64,000 bases of DNA. Origin: DASYXW01 sp035934405 (lineage in GTDB: Bacteria > Acidobacteriota > Terriglobia > UBA7540). Shown piece after piece: positions 8,712-17,579 of this stretch (positions are counted from its first letter, which is position 1; every line of letters starts with the position of its first letter). The position numbers and the translations under genes are program-made. Under the pieces are notes generated by a model, which did no database searches, had not been told where the DNA came from, and saw nothing but the letters and a program-made list of their open reading frames with translations. Location of the stretch: the NCBI GenBank assembly GCA_035934405.1, contig DASYXW010000044.1, positions 156,762 through 220,761 on the forward strand. The letters run 5' to 3'.

Positions 8712-10523
8712 TCACCATTGCACTCCGGGATAGAGGCTGGGGATCCGGAAGGCGCGATACGCGAACTGCCCCGCAATGTGCATCTGCCAGATGGTCTGCG
8801 GACTGGTGCTGTCGGTAACCTCGAAGACGTCGGCGGTGGTGGCAAAAAAGTTCGAAGCGCATTCGTCAAACTCGATATTGCCGTTGGCCAGCGTTTCGAC
8901 ATAGCCGCCAAAGACCGAGAAGATTGGCAGCTTATCCTGGAACGTGATGGTGGCGGTCTTGGCGGTTTCATCGAGCTGGAAGATCTGCACCCGACTCTGG
9001 CAAGGAGAGGTGAGGAGGATGCCGCAGCCCACACCGCTGGAGTTGAGGGCGTTGTTGCCGTTGTCGAACAGCCCGAGCGAGAACACGCCGCTGCTGTTGG
9101 CGCTGGCGATGTAGGGGGCGTGTTGCGCATAGAACCAGTCGGCCGGGTCAGTGCCGCCCTGGAGTTTAAAGTCCCCTTGGTATCCGAGCTTCCAAACAAT
9201 GTCGCCGGCGCCCTTGCCGTTGTCATAGTCAATTTTGAGCACCCAGGACTGGTGCCGGATGGAGAGGATCAAGTCGCCGTCGTCAGGCGAATACAGGACG
9301 GCGTTGCTGTGGGTCCAGTCGGGGGGGAAACTCAGTTGGTGGCGGTTGACGTCGAGATGATCGAACTCCGACCAGGTCCAGACCGGCTTGAGGTTGGTGT
9401 CGAGGTCAATGAGGACGTCGCCCTCGATGGTTGTGGCGCCGGGGAATCCCACGAGGTTGGTGAAGGTCTTGTTCTCGCCGCAAATCAAGATCAGGTGGCC
9501 GTTGGGCAGGACGGCGAAGTCGTGGTGGGAGCCGACCACGGTAAGGTTGAAACCGGCCGCCGCCAGAGCCTGGTTGAGGTCGGCGGCGGTCAACTGAAAC
9601 ACGGTGTTCCCGGCGAGGTCCACCTCTTGTAGAATCGAGCCGGTTCCGTCGACCACGCCGGAGTCATAATTGATCAGTATGTTGCCGTTCGGCAGCAGTT
9701 TGACCGGGTTTGGGATGGTGTTGGCGGGGTAGCCCGGGTCGAAAAACCAAATCACGTTTCCAGCGAGGTCGGTGGCCGCGACGTTCTCCTGCGTCCCCGT
9801 GGCGCTCAACGTGAGCAGGTCAAGCAGCTCGATTCCCGGGTTCGGCGTCATGCCGGTGGCGGTTGTCGTGGTGATGACCGGGGTTTGCGCAGCCGTGAGA
9901 CCCCCGGTCGTGAAGGTGTGGTCAGAATCGAGGAACTGTGTGCTGGCGGATAACTGCACTGCCGCGCGCATATGGTAGGTGGTGAAGCCCTTCATCCCTG
10001 CCACGAGAATACTGACCGAACCCCCTCCACTCGGTGCGCTCACAGACCAGGTCTCCAAGCCGTAATTCGTGTCGGGGCCGAACTGGATCTGCACCTGGCT
10101 GCCGGCCGGCGCCATGATGGAGTACTGCGCCACTTGCGGGTTCTTGGTACTCGAAACCTGCCCGGTCAGCAGCACCGAGACCGTGGCCGCGGCCCCCAGA
10201 GAGAAATTGGCGTTGCTGACGACCCCCACGGTGAAGGAGGCGGGCGCCGAGACGGTGGGGGCCGTGTAGAGCCCGGCGGACGTAACGGTGCCGGTAGCGG
10301 CGCTGCCACCCGGCACGCCGTCAACGGACCAGGTGACCGAGCCGGCGCTGACGCCGGTGCCGCTAACCGAGAACTGAACCGTCTGCCCGGCAAGGACCGC
10401 CGCCGAGCCCGGCGTGAGAGTGACCACCATCGTTGTATTGCTGCTGCCGCCGCACCCTGTCATGAGGGCAACCAGAGCGATGGCGATGATCGAGCATCCG
10501 AATCTATAATTCCTCCAGCTCAT
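8712..10523 (-). CDS. Arylsulfotransferase-like lipoprotein with N-terminal Ig-like domain
   Basis: A 603-residue protein. A signal peptide ending in a lipobox (LMTGC, Cys24) is followed by a bacterial Ig-like region (VTLTPGSAAVLAGQTVQFSV, about residues 33-115). A beta-propeller domain of the arylsulfate sulfotransferase type then follows, with repeated blade motifs (HHDFAVLPNGHLILI, WTHSNAVLYSPDDGDLILSIRHQSWVLKID, GDIVWKLG). AssT enzymes move sulfate between phenolic compounds in the periplasm. Enzymatic activity here is unproven, since many acidobacterial homologues may be binding proteins only. The frame runs from ATG 10523, close after a hydrophobic, positively charged N terminus. Confidence 0.8.
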   Translation of the reverse strand: MSWRNYRFGCSIIAIALVALMTGCGGSSNTTMVVTLTPGSAAVLAGQTVQFSVSGTGVSAGSVTWSVDGVPGGSAATGTVTSAGLYTAPTVSAPASFTVGVVSNANFSLGAAATVSVLLTGQVSSTKNPQVAQYSIMAPAGSQVQIQFGPDTNYGLETWSVSAPSGGGSVSILVAGMKGFTTYHMRAAVQLSASTQFLDSDHTFTTGGLTAAQTPVITTTTATGMTPNPGIELLDLLTLSATGTQENVAATDLAGNVIWFFDPGYPANTIPNPVKLLPNGNILINYDSGVVDGTGSILQEVDLAGNTVFQLTAADLNQALAAAGFNLTVVGSHHDFAVLPNGHLILICGENKTFTNLVGFPGATTIEGDVLIDLDTNLKPVWTWSEFDHLDVNRHQLSFPPDWTHSNAVLYSPDDGDLILSIRHQSWVLKIDYDNGKGAGDIVWKLGYQGDFKLQGGTDPADWFYAQHAPYIASANSSGVFSLGLFDNGNNALNSSGVGCGILLTSPCQSRVQIFQLDETAKTATITFQDKLPIFSVFGGYVETLANGNIEFDECASNFFATTADVFEVTDSTSPQTIWQMHIAGQFAYRAFRIPSLYPGVQW

Positions 10524-10765
10524 GTCTCCTCCAATTTAGCGGGATCTATCCGCCAGCCGCGGGCGGCCATCCGTGGCGCATTATGTCATAAATGGTCGGC
10601 GGCAATAGTAAATTTTTTACCTGAAGAATCCTCTTGTAACCCTCCCCTCTGGTAGAATCGTCTCTTTTGCTGCGGGCCATTTGGGGCGCCGGGGGGAAAC
10701 AAGGCAGCGAAGAATACCAGCCGGCGAAAATCCTTCGCCCATCAAAGTAAAATAAAGGAGAGGCC

Positions 10766-12655
10766 ATGACTCTTGCGCGTTTTCGTTCGTTGATATTATT
10801 GGTCGCGCTGGCACTGACCAGCATTTCTGCGCTGGCCCAGACTGGGACCACGATGACACTTGAAGTAGACGCCACGCAGGCGCCGATGAAGGTGCTTCGC
10901 ACGCGCGAAGTGATACCGGTGAAGCCCGGAGCGGTTACGCTCTACTACCCGAAATGGATTCCGGGCGAGCACGAGCCGGACGGTCCCATTGCCAACCTGA
11001 CGGGATTGAAGTTCACCGCCGGCGGCAAGACGATTCCCTGGCGGCGCGACCTGCTGGACGTGTTCACCTTTCACGTGGATGTGCCGGAGGGCGTGGACCG
11101 TCTTGACGTCGCGTTTGACTATATCGAGCCCTCCGGCGGCCCATATAGCGGAGGCGCTTCGGCTACCGACAAGCTGGTGGTGCTGAGCTGGAACCAAAAC
11201 GTGCTTTACCCCGCCGGTGTCAAAGCGCAGGAAATCACCTGCCAGCCCACACTGAAGCTTCCGGAGGGCTGGAAATTCGGCACGGCGCTGCCAGTGGAGG
11301 GCCAGTCGGGCGACGAAGTGACCTTCAAACCCGTCGAGTTCAACCGGCTGGTGGATTCGCCGGTGATTGCCGGCGAGTACTATCGGGCGGTAGACGTCAC
11401 GCCGCCCGGCGAGCCGATTCATCACGAGATCGACATGGTGGCGGATAGCGCGGCGGCGCTCGAAATGAGCGACGACGAGAAGAAAGATTTCACCAACCTC
11501 GTGGCGGAGACCGGGAAGCTCTTCGGCGCGCGACACTATCGCGACTATCACTTTCTGCTGACGCTGAGCGATCACGTGGCGCACTTCGGTCTGGAACACC
11601 ATGAGTCCGACGACAGCCGCACCAACGAGCGCACGCTGATTGGCCCCATGGGGAAGCGCCGGGTGGGCGGGCTACTCTCGCACGAATTCGTCCATTCCTG
11701 GAACGGCAAGTTCCGCCGGCCCGCCGACTTGAGCTCGCCCTATTACGAAGCACCCATGAAGACCGACCTGCTGTGGGTATACGAGGGCTTGACGGAATAC
11801 CTGGGCGACCTGCTGGCGGCGCGCAGCGGCCTGTGGACGCCGAAGCAGTACGAGGAGAACCTGGCGGGGATCGCAGCGGGGCTCGGACCGGGCACGCCGG
11901 GCCGCACCTGGCGCCCGCTGCAGGATACCGCCGACGCCATCCCCGGCATGTTTGCGTTCGGCGGCGGCTGGCCGAGCTGGCGGCGGGGCGCGGACTACTA
12001 TCCTGAGGGCGAGCTCATCTGGCTTGACGCCGCCATGACCATCAAGCGCGAAAGTCACGGCAAGAAATCGTTCGAGGACTTCGCCCACGCGTTTTACGGC
12101 GGTCCCAACAACGGTCCGGAATTGAAGCCGTATACATTTGACGATCTGGTGAACACTTTGAACCAGGTCGTGCCCTATGATTGGGCAAGCTTCTTCCGCG
12201 AACGGTTGACTTCCACCTCGCCCGAGTCGCCGACGGGCGGCATCGAGGCAGGCGGCTGGAAGGTGGAATACAACGACAAGCCGCCCGAGGGGGCGCGCGG
12301 CGGCGGGCCGTTCGGGCGGGGCGGCGTTAACGCGGCGTTTTCGCTTGGTCTGCGGCTGAACGGCGAAGGTCAGGTGTTTGACTCGCTGGTCGGCAGCCCG
12401 GCGTTCAAGGCCGGCATCACGTCGGGCATGAAAATCGTGGCGGTGAACGGACGGGCGTTCACAGCCGACGTCCTCGGCGACGCCATCAAGGCCAGCAAGG
12501 CGGGTTCGGCGCCCATCGAGCTGCTGGTCGAGAACGACGATTACTACTCGACGCACGGCGTGGAATATCACGGCGGCGAGCGGTATCCTCATCTCGTGCG
12601 CGAGGCGGGCAAGCCGGATTTGCTGGAGCAGCTTGTTAAGCCGCTGGCGAAATGA
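10766..12655 (+). CDS. Exported M61-family glycyl aminopeptidase-like peptidase with PDZ domain
   Basis: A 629-residue protein: signal peptide (residues 1-24, ending ALAQ), N-terminal beta domain, then the zinc site HEFVHSWNGK (His306, Glu307, His310) with the downstream glutamate in LLWVYEGLTEYLG. This is the M61 signature. A C-terminal PDZ-like domain occupies about residues 525-600 (LGLRLNGEGQVFDSLVGSPAFKAG). M61 enzymes cleave N-terminal glycine or alanine. A glycine-rich linker precedes the PDZ. AAAGGAGAGGCC before ATG 10766 is a strong ribosome site. Confidence 0.9.
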   Translation: MTLARFRSLILLVALALTSISALAQTGTTMTLEVDATQAPMKVLRTREVIPVKPGAVTLYYPKWIPGEHEPDGPIANLTGLKFTAGGKTIPWRRDLLDVFTFHVDVPEGVDRLDVAFDYIEPSGGPYSGGASATDKLVVLSWNQNVLYPAGVKAQEITCQPTLKLPEGWKFGTALPVEGQSGDEVTFKPVEFNRLVDSPVIAGEYYRAVDVTPPGEPIHHEIDMVADSAAALEMSDDEKKDFTNLVAETGKLFGARHYRDYHFLLTLSDHVAHFGLEHHESDDSRTNERTLIGPMGKRRVGGLLSHEFVHSWNGKFRRPADLSSPYYEAPMKTDLLWVYEGLTEYLGDLLAARSGLWTPKQYEENLAGIAAGLGPGTPGRTWRPLQDTADAIPGMFAFGGGWPSWRRGADYYPEGELIWLDAAMTIKRESHGKKSFEDFAHAFYGGPNNGPELKPYTFDDLVNTLNQVVPYDWASFFRERLTSTSPESPTGGIEAGGWKVEYNDKPPEGARGGGPFGRGGVNAAFSLGLRLNGEGQVFDSLVGSPAFKAGITSGMKIVAVNGRAFTADVLGDAIKASKAGSAPIELLVENDDYYSTHGVEYHGGERYPHLVREAGKPDLLEQLVKPLAK

Positions 12656-12670
12656 CCACTGTTGCCCCCG

Positions 12671-12692
12671 GGGGCGATTCGCTAATCGCCCC
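12671..12692. repeat. Hairpin between the M61 and DUF1579 genes
   Basis: GGGGCGATT, the loop CGCT and AATCGCCCC form a perfect 9-bp stem. No T-run follows, so it is more like a dispersed palindromic repeat than an intrinsic terminator. Confidence 0.5.
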
Positions 12693-12716
12693 TCGACCAC
12701 TGGGGCAAGGATCACC

Positions 12717-13232
12717 ATGATGCGAAGACCTGTGGTTGGATGTATCTTGTTGCTCGCGTTCGCGGCACTCCTCCCGGCGCAGGAATCCGAGCCCGGTCCG
12801 GAGCAACAGAAGCTCGGATACTTTGTGGGCGCCTGGATGCTGAACGGCGACATGAAGCCGGGAGGCAAGTTCAGCGGCACGGAGCAGAACGAATGGCTGT
12901 CGGGCGGATTCTTCGTCGTGTCCCACTCCGACACCAAGATGTCGACGGGGGACATCAAGGGGCTCTCGGTCATGGGATACGACCCCGACGCTGGGGCGTA
13001 CACCTATCACGCCTTCAGCAGCACGGGAACCATCGAGTCCGCCACCGGCACGCTGCAAGATGATACTTGGACGTGGCTGAGTGAATCGAAGATGAACGGA
13101 ACCGCGGTGAAAACGCGGTTCACGGTCAAGGAGGTTTCGGGCAAGTCCTACACGTTCAAGTTCGAGACCTCCACGGACGGCGGCAAGGCTTGGTCGAAGA
13201 TCATGGAGGGGAAGGCCGCAAAGCTTCGTTGA
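12717..13232 (+). CDS. Exported DUF1579-family protein
   Basis: A 171-residue protein with a signal peptide (residues 1-22, ending LLPAQ). The remainder is a beta-rich single domain with the features of DUF1579: LGYFVGAWMLNGDM near the start, then alternating strands (WLSGGFFVVSHSD, SVMGYDPDAGAYTYHAFSS). No enzymatic role is known for the family. ATG 12717 is chosen over the open upstream frame because AAGGA stands seven bases before it and the signal peptide starts there. It lies 61 bp after the M61 gene on the same strand. Confidence 0.8.
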   Translation: MMRRPVVGCILLLAFAALLPAQESEPGPEQQKLGYFVGAWMLNGDMKPGGKFSGTEQNEWLSGGFFVVSHSDTKMSTGDIKGLSVMGYDPDAGAYTYHAFSSTGTIESATGTLQDDTWTWLSESKMNGTAVKTRFTVKEVSGKSYTFKFETSTDGGKAWSKIMEGKAAKLR

Positions 13233-13396
13233 GCAGTGCTGAAGAACGCGCACGGCGTCACCGCCGGGCTTCGCGCGCACTCGAAGGTTGACCCATCTGC
13301 CGGGCAGCGGTATACTGATTAGTTGGGCTCATGCGCGATAGGATTTGCTCCTGCCTGTTTTGACGCCCTGCCCGAAAAATCCACTGAGGTCATCGA

Positions 13397-13954
13397 ATGC
13401 AAGCCAATGATTTGCGGCCAGGAATGGTCATCCGGCACAACAACGAGCTCTATTCGATCTACAAGGCCGAGCATCGCACGCCCGGCAACCTGCGCGCCTT
13501 TGTGCAGGCCAAGATGCGCAACCTGCGCACCAACGCCATGAACGATCATCGCTTTCGCTCGACCGACGAAGTGGAGCGCGCCATGCTCGACGAGACCGAC
13601 ATGCAGTACCTCTATTCCGACGGCGATTCGTTCTATTTCATGAACACGGCCAACTACGAGCAGGTGCACTTGCACAAGGACGTGGTGGGCGAGCGGGCGC
13701 AGTTCCTGGTGCCCGACGTGGTGCTCAAGATCGAGTATTTTGAAGGCCGCCCGATTGACATCGCGCTGCCCGCCACCGTGGATCTGAAGGTCGTCGAGAC
13801 CGAGCCGGGCATTAAGGGCGGCTCCGCGACCAACGTGCAGAAACCCGCCAAGCTCGAAACCGGCGTGATTGTGAACGTGCCTCCGTTCATCAATGAGGGC
13901 GACATGATCCGCGTGGATACCACAGAGGGAACGTACCTCGAACGAGCCAAGTAA
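13397..13954 (+). CDS. efp: Translation elongation factor P
   Basis: A 185-residue three-domain EF-P, full length. It starts MQANDLRPGMVI and keeps the conserved GDSFYFMNT region (domain II) and the C-terminal signature TVDLKVVETEPGIKG. EF-P binds between the P and E sites of the ribosome and rescues stalling at polyproline. The tip of the domain I loop reads TPGNLRAF. Asn31 stands where E. coli has the beta-lysylated Lys34, so this protein is not a substrate for EpmA-type lysylation or EarP-type rhamnosylation. Confidence 0.95.
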   Translation: MQANDLRPGMVIRHNNELYSIYKAEHRTPGNLRAFVQAKMRNLRTNAMNDHRFRSTDEVERAMLDETDMQYLYSDGDSFYFMNTANYEQVHLHKDVVGERAQFLVPDVVLKIEYFEGRPIDIALPATVDLKVVETEPGIKGGSATNVQKPAKLETGVIVNVPPFINEGDMIRVDTTEGTYLERAK

Positions 13955-13958
13955 CACA

Positions 13959-13990
13959 GTGGCGAGTGGCTAGTGACGAGTGACGAGCGA
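13959..13990. repeat. Degenerate 7-bp tandem repeat (GTGACGA type)
   Basis: GTGGCGA, GTGGCTA, GTGACGA, GTGACGA and a partial unit, starting five bases after the efp stop codon. It fills most of the gap to the convergent gene at 14002. Confidence 0.75.
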
Positions 13991-14001
13991 GCACTCCCCC
14001 G

Positions 14002-14997
14002 CTAGCGTATTTGGCGATCACTCTCCAGCTCCAAACCCGCCGGTGTGACCTTGTACACCGCCTCGTAGCGCGGCGGCGCCTGCCCAAGCGCTGCGGCCTG
14101 AACGAACTCCTGCTCTTTCAGGTGCCGAATCACAATTCGGTCGCGCTCCGCCTCGAGTTGCCCGTCGTAAATATCCCGCGCCTGCCACAGCACCTTCGCC
14201 GACTGACCGTCGAACGCGTAAAGTGTGGCGGAGAGGCGGGGATGACTTTCGCCTAGCCTAGTTCCATAGACTAGCACCCAGAACTGGCCGGCGGGCACGC
14301 CGCCGGGCGGGGCGGGAAAAACGTAATGCAGATCGGCGCCGGGGACGAAGTGCACGACTGCGGCAAGCCGGACGGGCCGGACTGGCCGCGCCGAATTGGC
14401 CGCGTTGGCGGGGCCGTAAGGAACCTCAAAGAAGCCGAGCACGTTGGTGCGGTCCTGGTCGGTCCATCCCAGCATGTACCCGGCGCCCACCAGTTCGCCG
14501 TCCTGCCAAGCTCTGGCGAAAACCGCCGGCTGGCCCACCAAGGGATAGTGCAGCAGCGAGAAGTCGTGATCCATCACACGCCGCACTCTCACGTCGTAGG
14601 GCACATCGTAGGGGATCGGCGCCGTGCCACTCGATTCCTCGCCGCTGCCCGCGCCAGAGTTGCGCGCCGACCCCGCCGCGCCAGGCGCCGCGATGGGAGG
14701 GTGCTTGCCGAGCCACCGCTCCACGTCATCGAACACCAACGTCTGAATCTGGCTGGTGACGGGCGCGGCGTCATCGAGCTGCACGCCGGTCAATTCGCGC
14801 GCCAGGTAGTTCACATGACCGGGGACGTCGGCGGGCGGGGGCGGGGGCGCCTTTTTCCTTTTGGCCTGCGCCACGGCTCCGAACGCCACGATTAGCCCGA
14901 GGAGGATGACCGCCGCCAGCCCCCCGCTCGCTGCGCGAGACCCGCGCCCAGAAACCTTGCCGGCCCGCCGCGCCCTATTGTTTATGGCCATGCCCAT
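14002..14997 (-). CDS. Exported or membrane-anchored protein of unknown function
   Basis: A 331-residue protein I do not recognise. The N terminus is strongly basic and then hydrophobic (LAAVILLGLIVAFGAVAQA, about residues 29-47), a signal peptide or single anchor. A proline-rich stretch follows (KRKKAPPPPPADV), then a Gly/Ala/Ser linker around residues 105-125 and a globular, beta-rich C-terminal domain. The start at 14997 has GGGAGAG immediately upstream. It converges on efp with a repeat array between them. Confidence 0.65.
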   Translation of the reverse strand: MGMAINNRARRAGKVSGRGSRAASGGLAAVILLGLIVAFGAVAQAKRKKAPPPPPADVPGHVNYLARELTGVQLDDAAPVTSQIQTLVFDDVERWLGKHPPIAAPGAAGSARNSGAGSGEESSGTAPIPYDVPYDVRVRRVMDHDFSLLHYPLVGQPAVFARAWQDGELVGAGYMLGWTDQDRTNVLGFFEVPYGPANAANSARPVRPVRLAAVVHFVPGADLHYVFPAPPGGVPAGQFWVLVYGTRLGESHPRLSATLYAFDGQSAKVLWQARDIYDGQLEAERDRIVIRHLKEQEFVQAAALGQAPPRYEAVYKVTPAGLELESDRQIR

Positions 14998-15783
14998 TCT
15001 CTCCCGGTAAGTTGAAGTCCGACCTCGGCAGCACCGACCAGAATACGCCAAAGGGGGCGGTTGGCGAGGGTCAATTTCGCCCTGGCGGCAGCGCCGAATC
15101 CTTGCCGGCGGCGCGGGTTTCCAGCCTGCCCGAGGCCGGGAAGGCTTGTCCTGGGCGAAGCGAAGGAATGCCGGGGTTTATGTCGCACCACGGGCGAATC
15201 CGCACGTGGGGATGACAAAGTGTGTTCCCATTTAGAATCAGCAACATTCCGGTTTCATCCGGAAACGCCCTCCGGACGCCCCTCGCGCGGCGACTGGGGG
15301 TGGCTCACCTTGTTCGGGCCGGCAGTGCGATTCTGCAATGGCGACTGATGCGCGAGAACGAATCTTTCCGGCAAATCAGTGTCTAGGTATATGAAAAAAC
15401 TAGACTTAGAACCAGTCAGTTCGTTCCGTCGAAAATGCCCTATGCCATTGAATATACAGGGCATAGCTCTATCCACTTCGTTTAGGCCCTGTGTTTTCAA
15501 CAGGCAGTTGGCCGCCGAGTCATCCTCTTGGACTAACCAGGAGCACTGGAGAGGTTCTCCCAATGGAATGGTTCCGGCGGCATCGCAGGCTCCGAACCGC
15601 ATGTGGGTGCTGCAGGCCAATCGGTCGTAGTATGTTGGTTCAAGCGCCGATGTCTTGCTCAATTCTTCTCCCCATTCCGAAGTCAGGTACCGCTGACGAT
15701 ATTTACCAATATACACCAGTCGTTTGGATTGTCAAGATGAAACTGCGTGGGGTAGCAGGTCGCCGCAGGCGCAACCGGGTAAG
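14998..15783. other. Gene-poor stretch with a locally AT-rich segment
   Basis: No convincing gene is seen. The left third is GC-rich intergenic DNA. Positions 15340-15720 are noticeably richer in A and T than the neighbourhood. A 153-residue frame on the minus strand (15255-15716) spans this part, but it has no recognisable domain and a protein composition without clear structure. It could be decayed or recently acquired DNA. Confidence 0.4.
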
Positions 15784-17244
15784 CTAACGGTTGGGGAAGA
15801 CTTGCGCGACCAGTTCCCGATACGCAGGCTCGTTATGCAGCCCGTTCAGCGTGGGGTCGATTCGAATGGTCAGCAGGTTCACTTCGTGCTGCCGATATGC
15901 AATCTGGAGGTACCCCAAGGCCTCTTGCTTGTGCCCCAGCATGGCGCAGGCCTGGGCAAGCGGATAGGCAGGCTGCGATCCCTTTTCGAAACGCTCCTTC
16001 TTCTGTTGCAGGATGCTCCCGAGCATCCCGTTGACGCCATTTCGCGCCCAGCCCTGCTCTTGCGCCTGGACGAGCGCCAGTTCCTGCTCATCCTTCGTCA
16101 ACAAGGCCATCTGGCGGGACTCAATAAGGTAGCCGGGATAGTCCCCATTCGCCAGATCGATGAAGGCCAGGTAACGATGGGGCGACATGAAACTCGGATC
16201 ATCCCGCTCCATCCTCCGCAGGAGGGCCACCGCCTCATCCGCGCGCCCGGCGTAGAAAAGAATCAACCCTTTGTCGGCCAGTATGGCCTTGGAGCCGGGG
16301 TCCAATTCCTGAGCGCGGTTGATCTGCGCGATGGCTTCCTGGGAGCGGCCCACGGTCATGAGGAAGGTGGCGTGCCAGTGATGAGCCCGCACGTTGGAGG
16401 GGTTGAGTTCGATGGCGCGATTGAATTCCCGGTCGGCGGTCGCGGTATCCCACGCGCCGTAAAAGGAAGCGAAGGCGAGCGATGCATGGGCGTCGGAGGA
16501 GGAGTCGTCCAATTCCACCGCCTTCTTGGCCGCTGCCAGCGCCCTCGGGAACGCTTCGCTGTCCGGCATGGTGCCATACTCGCGCAGCAGGTTATAGCAG
16601 TCTGCCAGACCTACATAGGCCGGGGCGTAGCTGGGATCGTGAACGATGGACTGAGTAAAGTAATCCACCGCGCGATTGAGATCGGGGGCGGTGCGCTTGT
16701 GCCAATAGTATCGCCCTTGCAGGTAAAGCGCTTCGGCCTGGGCCCTGGCAGGCTGAGGAGCGGAAGAGGCTCTTGCCGGCTCGGCCCGTCCAATGAATAT
16801 TCCGGGCAATCGCTTTCCGAGGTCTGCGCGGAAGAGCCAAATGACCGCCAGGCTCGCTGCCAGGGCCAGCCCGAGACCTGCAACCGTTAACGGGCGGCGC
16901 CAAGCCGGGGGCGTCCGGCGGCGAGCGCCATCGCCCCGTGAAGCTTCTGCACTCGGCGCGCCTGCCGTTGCCGGCGCCGGAATTTCCGCTGGCTCGGCTC
17001 GCTGCTCCGCTTCCAGACGGCCTCGCCGTTCCTCCCACCAGGTGTCCAACTCCGCCTTATAGGCATAAACCGTGCCGAGCTTCCGGTGCACGTGGCGGTG
17101 GACTGGCATACCCTCCTGTTTCTCCCAGCGCTGCACGGTGGTGACGCCGCACTTCAGGTAGGCCGCGATTTCCTTCCACGAGCCTAGCCGCTCGTCCGGC
17201 TGGCGGTTGGCGGGAGCAGGGAACGGGGAGACAGCCTTGGCCAT
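15784..17244 (-). CDS. HTH-domain membrane protein with C-terminal TPR repeats
   Basis: A 486-residue protein. Residues about 20-75 form a MerR/excisionase-like winged helix (LGSWKEIAAYLKCGVTTVQRWEKQEGMPVHRH). A hydrophilic linker is followed by one transmembrane segment (TVAGLGLALAASLAVIWLF, about residues 137-155) and at least seven tetratricopeptide-like units to the C terminus (DPSYAPAYVGLADCY, ELNPSNVRAHHWHATFL, ELDPGSKAILADKGLI). This architecture is common in Acidobacteriota, where the HTH would be cytoplasmic and the TPRs periplasmic, but the signal and target genes are unknown. Confidence 0.8.
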   Translation of the reverse strand: MAKAVSPFPAPANRQPDERLGSWKEIAAYLKCGVTTVQRWEKQEGMPVHRHVHRKLGTVYAYKAELDTWWEERRGRLEAEQRAEPAEIPAPATAGAPSAEASRGDGARRRTPPAWRRPLTVAGLGLALAASLAVIWLFRADLGKRLPGIFIGRAEPARASSAPQPARAQAEALYLQGRYYWHKRTAPDLNRAVDYFTQSIVHDPSYAPAYVGLADCYNLLREYGTMPDSEAFPRALAAAKKAVELDDSSSDAHASLAFASFYGAWDTATADREFNRAIELNPSNVRAHHWHATFLMTVGRSQEAIAQINRAQELDPGSKAILADKGLILFYAGRADEAVALLRRMERDDPSFMSPHRYLAFIDLANGDYPGYLIESRQMALLTKDEQELALVQAQEQGWARNGVNGMLGSILQQKKERFEKGSQPAYPLAQACAMLGHKQEALGYLQIAYRQHEVNLLTIRIDPTLNGLHNEPAYRELVAQVFPNR

Positions 17245-17579
17245 AAAACCTACGAAATCCTAACCGATGGCCCTCCAGCTTTCAAGAGCACACTTGCCAT
17301 TGTTCGAGAAGGTACGTCCGCGTAGCGTCGGGTTTATCCGCCATTTTGTGGCGGCATAAAGCCGCCTCTACACACCCAATCCGCAGCCGAACGAACCCCG
17401 GACGGCCCTAAGCTGACACCAAAGTACACCATTTCGAGCTTGGTGCAACTTGGAGCTTGAAACCATGCCCCCTGAAGCCTTACAAAGACCTGCGATGCGG
17501 ATAGGTCTGTGCGACGCCGACCCGACAGTCGTCGAAGCCAAGCTCAACTAGAGCAATGGTTTCTGAGGGGAGAAACTCG
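17245..17579. other. Intergenic region upstream of the giant FG-GAP gene
   Basis: Divergent promoter region, 335 bp. It contains a small hairpin (GGCGGC, ATAAA, GCCGCC at 17350-17366) inside a motif ending GCCGCCTCTAC, and a second potential stem (AGACCT/AGGTCT around 17488-17510). I could not match it to a known riboswitch. GAGGGGAG just before 17580 is the ribosome site for the next gene. Confidence 0.4.

Noticed and set aside
11672..13003. 443-residue minus-strand frame spanning the M61 and DUF1579 genes
   Set aside because: It crosses two real genes and the gap between them and has no recognisable domain.
17459..17560. Possible cyclic-di-GMP riboswitch upstream of the giant gene
   Set aside because: Stems are visible but the conserved GEMM core nucleotides do not line up. 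A covariance-model search would be needed.
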